Assembly (NCBI RefSeq): GCF_050157905.1
Contig: NZ_JBKIWZ010000001.1
Location: 1,860,001 to 1,924,000 of the forward strand
Source of the DNA: Pantoea sp050157905
GTDB taxonomy: Bacteria > Pseudomonadota > Gammaproteobacteria > Enterobacterales > Enterobacteriaceae
Length of the DNA stretch: 64,000 nucleotides
Direction of reading: 5' to 3'
Position numbers and translations under genes: made by a program. Positions 17,511-26,737 of this stretch are shown one piece after another. Within the stretch, counting starts at the first letter, position 1. Every line of letters begins with the position of its first letter. The notes below the pieces were generated by a model. It did not search any database and was not told where the DNA came from. It worked only from the letters and a program-made list of their open reading frames with translations.

Positions 17511-17536
17511 AAAACGGGCGACCTCAGGGCCGCCCG
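17511..17536 (-). terminator. intrinsic terminator of the ams exopolysaccharide operon
   Basis: A GC-rich 9-bp stem with one mismatch (17515-17523 with 17528-17536, 4-nt loop) is followed in the transcribed direction by TTTT. It begins 20 bp past the amsL stop, so it ends the ams operon and insulates galF. Confidence 0.8.
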
Positions 17537-17556
17537 CAAAGCTATCCGTCTGATGA

Positions 17557-18897
17557 TTAAAGCCAGCCCTCAAACCACTCTGGCATCACGAACAGATTGA
17601 AGTGATTAACCAGCAGCATGACGCCGACAAATACCACTGACACCGCAACCCACTGGCGGGCGTAAGGCATAAAGCGGATGCCAATCACTGGTCTGATGAA
17701 GAACGGATGCGCCAGGGCAGAAATCAGGATCTGCGAGATAGAGAGCGTCAGCGCCACATAGAGCACGTTTGGCCAGATGAAGGTGGTGGCCAGAACGGCC
17801 AGCACGACAATACTCGCCACGATGTTCCAGTAGAACTCAACGTTGGTACGCCCATTGGCCTGAGAAATCGCGCCGGTCAGCCCGCCCATGGGTCGCAGCA
17901 TCCCGAACAGCAGCATCAGCGGAATCAGATGATAGACCTGCTCATGCGAAGGGCCGTAAAGCAGTCTGACAATAACGGGTGAGAGAATACCAATCGCCAG
18001 GTACATGGCACTGCTGAACAGCATAATGCCCAGCGTCCCCTTCAGGAACAGCTTCTTCAGCTGCTCAGGGTCATGCTGTTTTTCTGCAAAACGTGGCAGC
18101 GCCAGACGGTTAATGACCGGCGTCACCAGCTTCAGCGGTTGCAGCACCAGCTCTTTCGCCAGCGAGTAGACACCCAGCATCTCTGCGCCCATCACCTTAC
18201 CCACGACCAGCGCATCTGCCTGGGTGCGTAGCTGGTTAATGGTCTGCGAGCCAAGCTGATAGCTGCCGTAGCGAATCGCCCCGAAGAAGGTCGCTTTGTC
18301 AAACTCCCAGGTCGGACGCCACGACTTCTCCCCCAGCGCAATCATGCAGAGAATACGGGTAAAGGCATTGATAAACAGACCGAGAATCGCTGCGGCAACC
18401 GTCAGCGAGGTGAACTCCAGCATCGCCACTACACAGAGAAAGGCGAACAGCTTGGTGCCCATTTCAATCTTCGCCAGCGACACCATCCGTTTGGTTTTGA
18501 TGTAGTGCGCCTGATACTGTGACAGATGCCCCAGCACCAGGAAGTTCAGGCTGGTCAGCATGATCAACCCAGTCAGTTCTGGCAGATGATAGAACCAGGA
18601 AACCGGGAAGGCGATCAGCAACATGATCAGGCCGGTACACAAGCTGAGCGAGACGTTCACCCAGTAGATCGTGCTCTGCTCGCGGCGGGTTATATTCTGG
18701 CGATGCACCAGATAACTGCTCATCCCCATATCCTGCAGCACCCCCGCCACCGCCAGGATGGCGTTGATGATGGCCAGCAGTCCCAGCTCATGGGTTTCCA
18801 GCTTGCGGGCGAGAAAGCTCAGCTGTGCAACCTGCAGCACCGCCGAGAAGCAGGTGCTGCCAAACAGCCAGATCGCCTGTGACTTAAATCCACTCAC
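17557..18897 (-). CDS. amsL: Wzx-type exopolysaccharide repeat-unit flippase (AmsL)
   Basis: Inner-membrane transporter of the polysaccharide (PST/MVF) superfamily, expected to flip undecaprenyl-diphosphate-linked EPS repeat units to the periplasm for AmsC to polymerise. 446 residues with about 12-14 hydrophobic segments, for example AILGLFINAFTRILCMIAL and VVLAVLATTFIWP. The conserved N-terminus AIWLFGSTCFSAVLQVAQ is followed by REQSTIYWVNVSLSLC. The start is GTG at 18897, overlapping the amsK stop as GTGA. It is the last gene of the operon, as in the Erwinia amylovora ams and Pantoea stewartii cps clusters (wzx/cpsL). Confidence 0.9.
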   Translation of the reverse strand: MSGFKSQAIWLFGSTCFSAVLQVAQLSFLARKLETHELGLLAIINAILAVAGVLQDMGMSSYLVHRQNITRREQSTIYWVNVSLSLCTGLIMLLIAFPVSWFYHLPELTGLIMLTSLNFLVLGHLSQYQAHYIKTKRMVSLAKIEMGTKLFAFLCVVAMLEFTSLTVAAAILGLFINAFTRILCMIALGEKSWRPTWEFDKATFFGAIRYGSYQLGSQTINQLRTQADALVVGKVMGAEMLGVYSLAKELVLQPLKLVTPVINRLALPRFAEKQHDPEQLKKLFLKGTLGIMLFSSAMYLAIGILSPVIVRLLYGPSHEQVYHLIPLMLLFGMLRPMGGLTGAISQANGRTNVEFYWNIVASIVVLAVLATTFIWPNVLYVALTLSISQILISALAHPFFIRPVIGIRFMPYARQWVAVSVVFVGVMLLVNHFNLFVMPEWFEGWL

Positions 18898-20117
18898 ACC
18901 AGTCGCTCCAGAATCTGCGCCAGTTCGCCGTAGGCGATATGCTGATTAAATTCAGTTTCAACTTTGTGGCGTGCCGCAGCAACCACGGGCGCCACATCCA
19001 CTTCCCCCTGAGAGAGCTTCAGCAGCGTCTCTGCCAGCGCCTCGGGGTCATCTTCATCCACCAGCCAGCCGGAGACCGTGTTTTCAATCAGCTCCGGAAT
19101 ACCGCTGTGGAAGGTTGAAACCACCGGCAGGCCAACCGCCATAGCTTCCATCAGCGCGACCGGGATACCCTCCATATCGCCATCTGCGGCGGTTTTGGAC
19201 GGCAGCAGGAAGATGTCTGCCTCGCTCAGCGCACGACGGATCTCTTCCTGAGGCTTAAAGCCCGGCATGCTGACGCAATCCTCCATCCCCTCGCGGGCGA
19301 TGAAATCACGCATCATCTCATCCTGGTCGCCGTTGCCGATTATCGTGTACTGAAACTGACCGCCGCGCTGCTTCAGGATGGCGCTGGCTTTAACCGCCAC
19401 ATCCAGTCCTTTTTTCTCCGTGAGTCGTGCCACTGAGACGATACGCAGCGGTTTCTGAAACGCCTGGCGGGGCTGGAAATTAAACTTCTCCGGCTCGATG
19501 CCCATCCGCGTAACGTGAATTTTTTCCGGCGGGCAGCCCATTTCAATCAGCTTGTTCTTCCACAGGTGACTGATCGGCAGCATCAGTTCGCTCTGACGGA
19601 ACAGATTAACGTAGTCGAGTTTATGCTCTTCCAGAATGTGGCGGCGGGAAATATCGGCCCCGTGAAACACAGTAGCCTGCTTACCCCGAAGTACGCCCAG
19701 TTCACGCAGCTTGTTCGCCAGCGCACCGGCATAGCCGAAATGCACCAGAAACACATCCGCAGTAAAAGTCTGCTTCGCATTGGCCACAATCGACGGCAGC
19801 AGCAGTTTGCTGGACTGCGCACCGTAACGGCGCATATTCAGCGAACGCAGGAGTGAAGGTTTTGTCACTTTAGGCAGCACCAGCCTGATACGCTGATTCA
19901 GCTTATCGACAATCGAGATCTTCTCTTCCGGCAGCAGATAGTGGGTTTTTTCCGCCAGACCATATTCGTCAAATGCGGCATGCCGGTTGACTAAATCGCC
20001 GGGAAAGACTGAAATAATCTCCACCTCGTAACCGGCATCAATAAAGTGGGTTACCTGATTTAAAACGAATGTCTCAGAGGCAACCGGGAAACGCATGGTG
20101 AAAAAAGTCAGTTTCAT
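18894..20117 (-). CDS. amsK: exopolysaccharide glycosyltransferase AmsK, family 4
   Basis: Cytoplasmic GT-B glycosyltransferase that adds a sugar to the lipid-linked EPS repeat unit. 407 residues from the ATG at 20117. N-terminal acceptor half with FVLNQVTHFIDAGYEVEI; C-terminal GT4 half with VSVARLTEKKGLDVAVKA, GFKPQEEI and the nucleotide-sugar EX7E region in EGIPVALMEAMAVGLPVVS. An in-frame GTG lies directly upstream, but the ATG has AGGG at better spacing. Gene order (amsJ-amsK-amsL) and length match the amylovoran and stewartan systems. The exact donor sugar cannot be told from sequence. Confidence 0.9.
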   Translation of the reverse strand: MKLTFFTMRFPVASETFVLNQVTHFIDAGYEVEIISVFPGDLVNRHAAFDEYGLAEKTHYLLPEEKISIVDKLNQRIRLVLPKVTKPSLLRSLNMRRYGAQSSKLLLPSIVANAKQTFTADVFLVHFGYAGALANKLRELGVLRGKQATVFHGADISRRHILEEHKLDYVNLFRQSELMLPISHLWKNKLIEMGCPPEKIHVTRMGIEPEKFNFQPRQAFQKPLRIVSVARLTEKKGLDVAVKASAILKQRGGQFQYTIIGNGDQDEMMRDFIAREGMEDCVSMPGFKPQEEIRRALSEADIFLLPSKTAADGDMEGIPVALMEAMAVGLPVVSTFHSGIPELIENTVSGWLVDEDDPEALAETLLKLSQGEVDVAPVVAAARHKVETEFNQHIAYGELAQILERLV

Positions 20118-20121
20118 CACA

Positions 20122-21384
20122 TTACCCTAATACTTTAAGAATCTCTTCAGTGATCCGGTTGCCAATTTCCCTTTCATTCGCAACGGCCGTGTCGACCTTA
20201 AGCTTAATGTTGTCGTAATCGGCAAGAACGGTTTTGACCTTGTCGATCAGCGAGCCATCCATCAGGCTTTTCACATCGGTTGCCATCTGCGGCAGACCGA
20301 GCTGATTCATGACACCCATCGACTTGTGCTCATAGTTAATCGCCACGGCCGGGGTGCCAAAGTTCATAGAGATAATCGCCGAGTGCAGACGCGTGCCAAT
20401 GGTGAGGTGACAATGGCTTAGCAGAATGCCGAGTTCCAGGTCATTAAACTCATCCATAATGACATGATAATGTTCGGGCTGTGTGACATGGTCGCGCAGC
20501 GTCAAGGCGACCATGCGGTCATCCTTCGCATAGCTGTCGATACCGGTGCAGGTCGAGAACGCCACGACCTGATAGCCTTCGGCGATCATCGCGTTGATTA
20601 CCCGACCGAATGCCGCTTCATACTCTTTCTGTGTCACGCCCAGACGTTTATCAAACGGCGCCAGCTCACGCACGGTGATGGCAATGGTTTTACGACCGTC
20701 GATGATGCCCTGCCAGTGCAGCAGGTTATGACCCGGATTTTCAACCTCGCGTGCCCGCACCAGGAAGGCCGTATCCACGCCAGGGGCCACTTTTGAGCTG
20801 GTTACGCCATCGCGCTTCATCAGGTCAAGGCTGACGGATTCGCGCAGTACCAGGCTGTCAACGCGGTCGAAAACAAAGTTCGCCAGCGCATTGACGCGTG
20901 GGTTCTGGAAAGGTCCGACCGAGTGCCCGATCAGGTAGATCGGTTTTTTCGCCATTAGCGCACAGAGCGCATGGTCGAACTGCGTCACGCCATAAAGATC
21001 GACGAAGAACGAACCGCCTACCTGAATGATCGCATCATATTTTGCCAGGCTTTCAGTAAAGGCTTTCAGGTGCGGTGGCACAGCGAATGACTTAAAAACG
21101 CCGCCTTTGCCCAGATGCGCCATCATGATGTCAGGCATCAGACGGTTGGCGACTTTACGCTTAAACGAACCGACCAGGCCTTTGCCTGACTTACTGTTGT
21201 GCAGGAACAGTGCATCCTGCTGAATATCCTGCTGGAGCAGATAACCGGAGCTGGTTGGATAACGGCTGATCACATCAATGTCTAAATCACTGCGTGCGGA
21301 CCTCATCGAATCAATCAGTCCACGCAGAATCGCGCCATCCCCGCGATTCCCACACGTATGGTTACCCACCAATAAAATTTTCAT
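20122..21384 (-). CDS. amsJ: polysaccharide pyruvyl transferase family protein AmsJ
   Basis: 420 residues of the polysaccharide pyruvyl transferase family, which transfers a ketal-linked pyruvate from phosphoenolpyruvate onto a sugar of the repeat unit. Recognisable parts are the N-terminal ILLVGNHTCGNRGDGAILRG, YLIGHSVGPF, and the C-terminal LTIGTRLHSAIISMNFGTP, the conserved histidine/arginine region of the family. In Erwinia AmsJ is linked to pyruvylation of amylovoran; whether this EPS is pyruvylated cannot be told from sequence. Cytosolic. ATG at 21384; the next gene amsK follows within 4 bp. A terminator-like hairpin lies in the 158-bp gap to amsF. Confidence 0.9.
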   Translation of the reverse strand: MKILLVGNHTCGNRGDGAILRGLIDSMRSARSDLDIDVISRYPTSSGYLLQQDIQQDALFLHNSKSGKGLVGSFKRKVANRLMPDIMMAHLGKGGVFKSFAVPPHLKAFTESLAKYDAIIQVGGSFFVDLYGVTQFDHALCALMAKKPIYLIGHSVGPFQNPRVNALANFVFDRVDSLVLRESVSLDLMKRDGVTSSKVAPGVDTAFLVRAREVENPGHNLLHWQGIIDGRKTIAITVRELAPFDKRLGVTQKEYEAAFGRVINAMIAEGYQVVAFSTCTGIDSYAKDDRMVALTLRDHVTQPEHYHVIMDEFNDLELGILLSHCHLTIGTRLHSAIISMNFGTPAVAINYEHKSMGVMNQLGLPQMATDVKSLMDGSLIDKVKTVLADYDNIKLKVDTAVANEREIGNRITEEILKVLG

Positions 21385-21500
21385 AACAACTCCGAATGAA
21401 TTTTTTTAATTCTCTAAGCCGCCCGGATCCGAAATGGGCAAAATGGACTCTATTTAAAGCAATGCTTTACGGGATAACGCACCCAAAGGTACTGCTCCTT

Positions 21501-21530
21501 AAAACCGGTCGCCTCCGTTTATGGCGACCG
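21501..21530 (-). terminator. terminator-like hairpin inside the ams operon, between amsF and amsJ
   Basis: CGGTCGCC (21506-21513) pairs with GGCGACCG (21523-21530), a perfect 8-bp GC-rich stem with a 9-nt loop. It is followed in the transcribed direction by a G and TTTT. It lies 12 bp past the amsF stop. Because amsJ, K and L downstream have no obvious promoter, it probably acts as a partial terminator or 3'-end stabiliser that an RfaH-modified polymerase reads through. Confidence 0.65.
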
Positions 21531-21542
21531 TCATGCAGGCTA

Positions 21543-23759
21543 TTAAGACTTAATGGCAAAATAGGGCAATGCGACCTGCTTGCCGTTAATCACCACCGAA
21601 ACAAACCCTTCCGGTTTGCTGGTATCGACCTGTTCGGCAGACAGCGGTCGGGAAGCCATCAGCAGATCGCCCTGCTCGTTTGCACCGACGCCCGCTTTAC
21701 CGTTATGCAGGCTGAATCGCTGCGGTGCACGTTTAGTGGCGTCACCGGCAGGCGGATTGCTTTTTTCCATGCGCGCATTTATCCGCGCACAGCGACCTGT
21801 AACAAAACGATCTTTCGCGTTGGTTTTCACCAGCACGCCGGCCGATGGCGTCCAGCCAGCCAGTTTGACAAAGAGTCGGACATCGGTGTCATGCTCGGCC
21901 ACGTAACGAACGTCAATAACCGGCGAGCTGCCCTCTGCTGACCAGCTCGCTTCTGAGAGATCTTTCTTGCGCTGCACGCGGATGACTGCACGCCCGCCGG
22001 TGGTCTTATCGCCAATCAGGTTCATCAGTGGCTTGTCGCCGCTGCCGTTGCTGAACTGCGCCTGACCAAAGATTTCAATCTCCCAGGCGTCGCCCACTGT
22101 CGGTGAGTAGAGCGAGCCGAGATCGAACCAGGTCTCCTGATTGGTGTTGTTCTCCAGCCGCCAGCGCGACGTGAGGTAGTTATATTTCAGGCTGCCATCC
22201 AGCGCGACGCCATAAGACTCAACGCGGGTTGACCCCATTTCCCAGATGCTGAGCAGACGGTCGCCCTGCATAGAGTTGTCAATCCAGCTGCCCGACTGAA
22301 GGCTGGTCTGACGCATATTCAGGCGGCTGTTATGGGCGATAAGCGGATTCTTACAATCCTCAATACTCAGCGCATCAACAATCCACTGGCCGTTAGAGAG
22401 ATCACCAGGGTTATCACAATGCTCAATCCAGCCATTGTGAATGATCGACTGGGCGCAGCGCGGCAGGTTAAGGACCTTACCGCCGCGACAGTGCTGCGCA
22501 TTAAAGTTAGACAGCTCGATCGCTGTGCTGTGATCCCAGTTGCCCTGCTTCCGCCCTGACCAGCCCGATTTGATTACATCGCCGCTGCAGCGAGAGGCGT
22601 ACCACTGGTCAATTTTACAGTCGAGGGTATCCTGCAGGCTAAGGGCGGTGCCGCCAACGTCGTTAAAGCGCAGGCAGGCACCCCGGAAAAATTGGCCACC
22701 GGAACAGGAGTTATGGAAAAAGCCCTGCTGGTTTGGACTTTTATCGCTGTTACCGTCAAAAATCAGATTCGACAGCTCAACGCGACGGGCATTCACTTCA
22801 AACACGAATGCTGACTTGCCGTCAGACACGATCGTGGTGGCGGGGAAGTAGCCGAAATTCACCATCGCACCAGAGACGCGAAAAAGATTGAGATCCTTAT
22901 TACCTAGGTTACAGGCGGAAACCATGAAAGTACCGGCCGGGAACTGAACGCAGATCTGCTGGTTGGCCTGCTGCGACCACTGGAACATCGCCATAATGGC
23001 GGGCGCACAGTCGGTTTGACCGTCGGCAATTGCACCGAAATCGAACAGCGTCAGGCGGTTGAAATCGTCAACGACGCGACGCCAGTAAAAGCCTTCACCA
23101 GCGAAGTTTACGCCGCCATCGTTCTGCGCGGTCTGGAAGCTGCCGACGAACTCGCCGCCGCCGACCTCCCGCCCTTCGTGCCAGCTTTTCAGCTTCACCT
23201 TGGCGCCTTCAAACAGCGGACGGGTCTTGCGCAGCTCCGCCACAGAGGGGATCTCGCCAATCAGCTGATAACCCGCAGGCTGTGCCAGACGCTGACTGAA
23301 ATCTGCCGCGCCCGGACGGCTGACGTCGGTAATGTTAAACAGCGTCTGACCGTTGCTGTCCTCAACCGCCATGGAGTGTGAGGGGTCGGCAATCAGCGCA
23401 GCGTTATCCTGAATAAACTGGGCAAAATTGCCTTTATTCAGTGCAATAGGCTGGGCGATCTGCGACACCTTGCCACTGGCATCACGCAGGTAGACCGGAA
23501 TCTGATTACCCGGCTTGCTGGCATCCGCACCGGCTTTGCCAATCCAGAGTTTCCCTTCAAAGCCCTGCCAGAACTGAGGAGGCATGGCGTAGACGTTTTC
23601 CGGTGTCAGGATTGGTACATCGCCTTTTGGTACATCCGTTGCGTCAACCGGCTTCAGGGCAATACCGTTACTTTTAGCAGCATAGCTGGAAAAGGTGCTC
23701 ACGGAGAGAGCCCCCACCAGAGCGGAGGCGGCGGTCTGCAGAACTTCTCTTCTTTTCAT
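21543..23759 (-). CDS. amsF: AmsF/WceF exopolysaccharide-processing enzyme, tailspike-like beta-helix
   Basis: 738-residue exported protein of the EPS operon. The N-terminus MKRREVLQTAASALVGALSV resembles a twin-arginine signal (RR followed by a short hydrophobic stretch and an SSYAA cleavage region). The mature part begins with a phage tailspike-like head-binding-type segment (YRRVVDDFNRL) and has the FDFGAIADGQTDCAPAI start typical of pectate-lyase-like right-handed beta-helices, then many short repeats (for example LSNLIFDGN). Pantoea stewartii WceF, the likely orthologue, has a tailspike-like beta-helix fold and cleaves stewartan. A role in trimming EPS chain length is therefore likely. 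ATG at 23759. Confidence 0.88.
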   Translation of the reverse strand: MKRREVLQTAASALVGALSVSTFSSYAAKSNGIALKPVDATDVPKGDVPILTPENVYAMPPQFWQGFEGKLWIGKAGADASKPGNQIPVYLRDASGKVSQIAQPIALNKGNFAQFIQDNAALIADPSHSMAVEDSNGQTLFNITDVSRPGAADFSQRLAQPAGYQLIGEIPSVAELRKTRPLFEGAKVKLKSWHEGREVGGGEFVGSFQTAQNDGGVNFAGEGFYWRRVVDDFNRLTLFDFGAIADGQTDCAPAIMAMFQWSQQANQQICVQFPAGTFMVSACNLGNKDLNLFRVSGAMVNFGYFPATTIVSDGKSAFVFEVNARRVELSNLIFDGNSDKSPNQQGFFHNSCSGGQFFRGACLRFNDVGGTALSLQDTLDCKIDQWYASRCSGDVIKSGWSGRKQGNWDHSTAIELSNFNAQHCRGGKVLNLPRCAQSIIHNGWIEHCDNPGDLSNGQWIVDALSIEDCKNPLIAHNSRLNMRQTSLQSGSWIDNSMQGDRLLSIWEMGSTRVESYGVALDGSLKYNYLTSRWRLENNTNQETWFDLGSLYSPTVGDAWEIEIFGQAQFSNGSGDKPLMNLIGDKTTGGRAVIRVQRKKDLSEASWSAEGSSPVIDVRYVAEHDTDVRLFVKLAGWTPSAGVLVKTNAKDRFVTGRCARINARMEKSNPPAGDATKRAPQRFSLHNGKAGVGANEQGDLLMASRPLSAEQVDTSKPEGFVSVVINGKQVALPYFAIKS

Positions 23760-23841
23760 GCATCAATTCCCGTAGTCAATAAGGTCAGTGGCCATGGCGG
23801 TGTCCCTGAGGCACGTCGCAAGTGAGCTTTTCCAGCTCCGG

Positions 23842-24876
23842 TTAAACCAGTGACAGCCAGCTTTGCTTGATTTGATTACCGTCGAATTTCAGCGCGGTCT
23901 GTTTTGTTTTTTCGCTCATGGCATAGAACAGCGCATCATCAGTGGCGAGCTGTTCCATTCTGGCCAGGAAAGTGGCTTTGTCATTCATCGGCACCAGGAA
24001 ACCATCTTCACCGTGGTTAATGATCTCCTGGGGACCGGTCGGGCAGTCGTAGGCGACAACCGGCAGTGACCAGGATTTTGCTTCCAGCAGCACCAGCGGC
24101 AAGCCTTCATAGCGCGAGGTCATCAGCGCCATGTCGCTGTCGCGGTAATAGTCATTAATGTTGCTGACCTTGCCGACAAATTTCACGCTGTCAGTGATGC
24201 CCAGTACCGCCGCCTGGTCGTGCAGCTGCTGACGCAGTTCGCCGTCACCGGCGATGACCAGCGTCCAGTCCGGATGGTTGCGGGCGAAGTCGCGCCAGAT
24301 ATCCAGCAGCAGATCGAAGCCCTTCTGGTTATCCAGGCGGCCCACCGCCAGTGCCTGACGATGGCGGGTCTGACGCGGATAGTTTTTGTACACCACCGGG
24401 TTGGGGATGGCCATACTGGGAATGCGCCAGCGGCTGAACACCTGATGATCTTTCTCGGTCAGCACGATCACGCGGTCGTAGTAGCGCAGCAGCAGAAACT
24501 TGAGGAGCTTAATCGGTTTGCTGAAGGAGTTAATGGCGATATGTTCGCAGGCGTAAGCTTTGCCCCGCTTCTTCTTCATTGCCAGCAGATTCCAGAAGGC
24601 GAACATCACGCTCAGGCGACCCATACTGATCAGGAAGACAGTATCGAATCCCTCCTGGTTAATCCGGGCTACCGCGCTTTTAATCGGGTTGCTCTGCCCT
24701 TCAAAGCTGACAATCTCTCTGACATGTTCAAACGGATAGAAGGTTTTTCCGCTGCCTTCCAGCGAGTAGATGGTGACATCGTGCGTTTCGCCAAGACACT
24801 CTGACATGAAGTTACAGATGTTCTCGGTGCCCGCATACGAATAAGCATCTTTGATCACCAGGACAATTTTTTTCAT
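23842..24876 (-). CDS. amsD: exopolysaccharide glycosyltransferase, family 4 (AmsD-like)
   Basis: Cytoplasmic GT-B glycosyltransferase of the EPS repeat-unit pathway, 344 residues. The N-terminus IVLVIKDAYSYAGTENICNF is the acceptor-side loop; the C-terminal half has ALAVGRLDNQKGFDLLLDIW, VIAGDGELRQQL, and the donor-binding SRYEGLPLVLLEAKSWSLPV (EX7E motif). Length and family agree with AmsD of E. amylovora (CpsH/WceN position in stewartan clusters). ATG at 24876. Which sugar it adds is not visible from sequence. Confidence 0.85.
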   Translation of the reverse strand: MKKIVLVIKDAYSYAGTENICNFMSECLGETHDVTIYSLEGSGKTFYPFEHVREIVSFEGQSNPIKSAVARINQEGFDTVFLISMGRLSVMFAFWNLLAMKKKRGKAYACEHIAINSFSKPIKLLKFLLLRYYDRVIVLTEKDHQVFSRWRIPSMAIPNPVVYKNYPRQTRHRQALAVGRLDNQKGFDLLLDIWRDFARNHPDWTLVIAGDGELRQQLHDQAAVLGITDSVKFVGKVSNINDYYRDSDMALMTSRYEGLPLVLLEAKSWSLPVVAYDCPTGPQEIINHGEDGFLVPMNDKATFLARMEQLATDDALFYAMSEKTKQTALKFDGNQIKQSWLSLV

Positions 24877-24922
24877 GAAACGCTATCCACCTCAAATTTT
24901 AAAGACAATCCTGCCGACGGGC

Positions 24923-25675
24923 TTAACGATGCTTAAGGGTAAACAGCACACCATTCACCATATACCAGGCGTAATAGTAATAGATTTTTAAAGGATTGTT
25001 TTTATAGATAATTCTTAATAATTCAAGGTGCCACTGGGCGGCTTTGTTCTTATTGCGGGAAAGGGAATCACCTAATTCGTAATAGTTGACCAGAATCGTC
25101 TGAATTACGCGTGCCTGCTTATAGCGGGTGAATAATTCATACAAAAACAGGAAGTCTTCATGGCCTTTGCGCTGGAAGAAAAGTCCCTGCGGCGGACGGC
25201 GGAAACAGACCGAGGAAAAACAGACGCGATACTGTTTCTTCACAAAGTTTTCCTGCTGCAGATAAGGTTTGCCGTAAGTAATATCGTGCTCAGCTTTGCG
25301 GGTTTTGTAGTGATATTCCGTGATCACGAAATCATCACCGGCGGCGATGGCGGCAACCTGCTGAGTCAGCTTATCCGCATGCCACTCATCGTCACTGTCC
25401 AGAAAGGCGATAATCTCTTCCGTGGCGGCACGCAGCCCGACGTTGCGGGTCTCGGCGGCGCCCATGTTAACCGCGTTATCGAGAATAGTAATACGCGGGT
25501 CCTGACAATGTTCACGCACAAATTCCAGCGAGTCATCGGTCGATCTATCATTCACCAGATAGAGGTGCCAGTCGGTATAACTCTGATTTATCACCGATTG
25601 CACAGCGCGTAACACCGTCTGACGGGCATTATACATCGGCATGACAATGCCAACGGTTCCAACAGAAGTTTTCAT
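24923..25675 (-). CDS. exopolysaccharide glycosyltransferase, family 2
   Basis: 250-residue GT-A glycosyltransferase of the EPS operon. It begins with VGIVMPMYNARQTVLRAVQS, then VNDRSTDDS and FLDSDDEWHADK (DxD-type motif around residues 95-105), with a basic C-terminal tail (YYYYAWYMVNG) that may contact the membrane. Start ATG at 25675 is preferred because AGGG lies upstream and the conserved N-terminus then follows directly; a longer frame to 25696 adds only MLISGLK. By position it corresponds to wceM/cpsG or amsE of related loci, but I cannot assign the symbol with certainty. Cytosolic face of the inner membrane, sugar specificity unknown. Confidence 0.85.
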   Translation of the reverse strand: MKTSVGTVGIVMPMYNARQTVLRAVQSVINQSYTDWHLYLVNDRSTDDSLEFVREHCQDPRITILDNAVNMGAAETRNVGLRAATEEIIAFLDSDDEWHADKLTQQVAAIAAGDDFVITEYHYKTRKAEHDITYGKPYLQQENFVKKQYRVCFSSVCFRRPPQGLFFQRKGHEDFLFLYELFTRYKQARVIQTILVNYYELGDSLSRNKNKAAQWHLELLRIIYKNNPLKIYYYYAWYMVNGVLFTLKHR

Positions 25676-25694
25676 CTTCAACCCTGAAATTAAC

Positions 25695-25725
25695 AAAAAG
25701 AGAGGCGCTCCTGGTATCAGGAGCG
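25695..25725 (-). repeat. 8-bp stem-loop with downstream T-run between amsB and the next glycosyltransferase
   Basis: CGCTCCTG (25706-25713) pairs with CAGGAGCG (25718-25725) around a GTAT tetraloop. In the transcribed direction TTTTT follows six bases after the stem, so it may act as a weak terminator or mRNA 3'-end stabiliser within the operon. Confidence 0.5.
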
Positions 25726-25744
25726 GGGCGAGGCGTGCTGCGCG

Positions 25745-26662
25745 TCAGGAGATCGCTTTCTCACCGCCAAAACGCGCTTTGACCTTGTCGCGGACACGAT
25801 TCATGAAATAAGCACGGTTGTCTTTGTTGGTGAGGAAGAAGTAGCGAGCAAAGCTCAGGCTGGCCATCAGCGATTTGCCATCCATCTTGTAGCGCAGCGG
25901 CAGCTTAAAGGCTTTGTAGGTGTGGATATCACGCGGGGTAAGATGCGGTTTCATAGCGTCGAGCCAGAACATCGAATACTTTACCGATTCGCCTTTGTGT
26001 TTCGAGCCAAACTTAGTGATCAGATGATAGTTCGCCAGCGGCGCGGCGATCATCACAAATTCATAGCCCATGCGGTCGGCACGAATGCAGAAGTCATAAT
26101 CCTGATGGCGGATATAACGGGTATCGAACTGAATCTTAGCCGCGTCTTCCCGCTTCAGTACAATGGTGCTGGTCTGGATAAAGCCGTAGCAGCCAAACAG
26201 ATATTCGGCGACGGTCTCATTTTTGCCCGGTGGCTGCATCGGCATCACTTTCAGGAAAGATCCATCCTGATAGATATTCACCTGGCTGAAAATAATGAAG
26301 TTCTGTTTGCCCTGGGCCTCCAGCTGGGCAATCTTTTCACTAACCTGGTGCAGTTTGTCGGCGGCCCACTCATCGTCGGCGTCAAGGAAGCTGACATAAT
26401 CCCCGGTGGCCAGCTCAATGCCTTTGTTGCGCGCGCCCGCGCCGTTGAGTTTGACCTCAGAGAGCACCAGATTGATGTCGAGATCCTGATAGCGTTCGCT
26501 GCGCACCACCTCTGCCAGCGCCGCAGCATCCGCAGATTTGTCATCCACGATGATGACGTCGAAATTGCGATACGTCTGCGCTTTGACGCAATCCAGCGTA
26601 GTTACAATCGATTCTGACGCGTTGTAAGCCGGGATTACGATAGAGAAGCGAATATCCTTCAT
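25745..26662 (-). CDS. amsB: exopolysaccharide glycosyltransferase AmsB, family 2
   Basis: 305-residue GT-A glycosyltransferase, length close to AmsB of E. amylovora. Motifs: FSIVIPAYNASESIVTTLDC at 7-26, VDDKSAD, and FLDADDEWAADK (DxD region) near 95-105, then FQTSTIVLKRED-like acceptor region (seen as IQTSTIVLKRED). It probably adds an early galactose or glucose to the lipid-linked EPS unit begun by AmsG; this is inferred from the related systems. ATG at 26662 has GAGGTG six bases upstream and is preferred over an in-frame GTG at 26671. Confidence 0.88.
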   Translation of the reverse strand: MKDIRFSIVIPAYNASESIVTTLDCVKAQTYRNFDVIIVDDKSADAAALAEVVRSERYQDLDINLVLSEVKLNGAGARNKGIELATGDYVSFLDADDEWAADKLHQVSEKIAQLEAQGKQNFIIFSQVNIYQDGSFLKVMPMQPPGKNETVAEYLFGCYGFIQTSTIVLKREDAAKIQFDTRYIRHQDYDFCIRADRMGYEFVMIAAPLANYHLITKFGSKHKGESVKYSMFWLDAMKPHLTPRDIHTYKAFKLPLRYKMDGKSLMASLSFARYFFLTNKDNRAYFMNRVRDKVKARFGGEKAIS

Positions 26663-26737
26663 TGCCAGCACCTCATTAAAAACATTCTTACTTTCACAGA
26701 AATAGATTTTGGACGTGGCAGGGTAACCGGTGATGTC

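Noticed and set aside
25922..26617. 231-codon plus-strand frame over amsB, and similar long frames over amsD and galF
   Set aside because: They are antisense to conserved glycosyltransferase and galF genes, with no start signals; treated as shadows.
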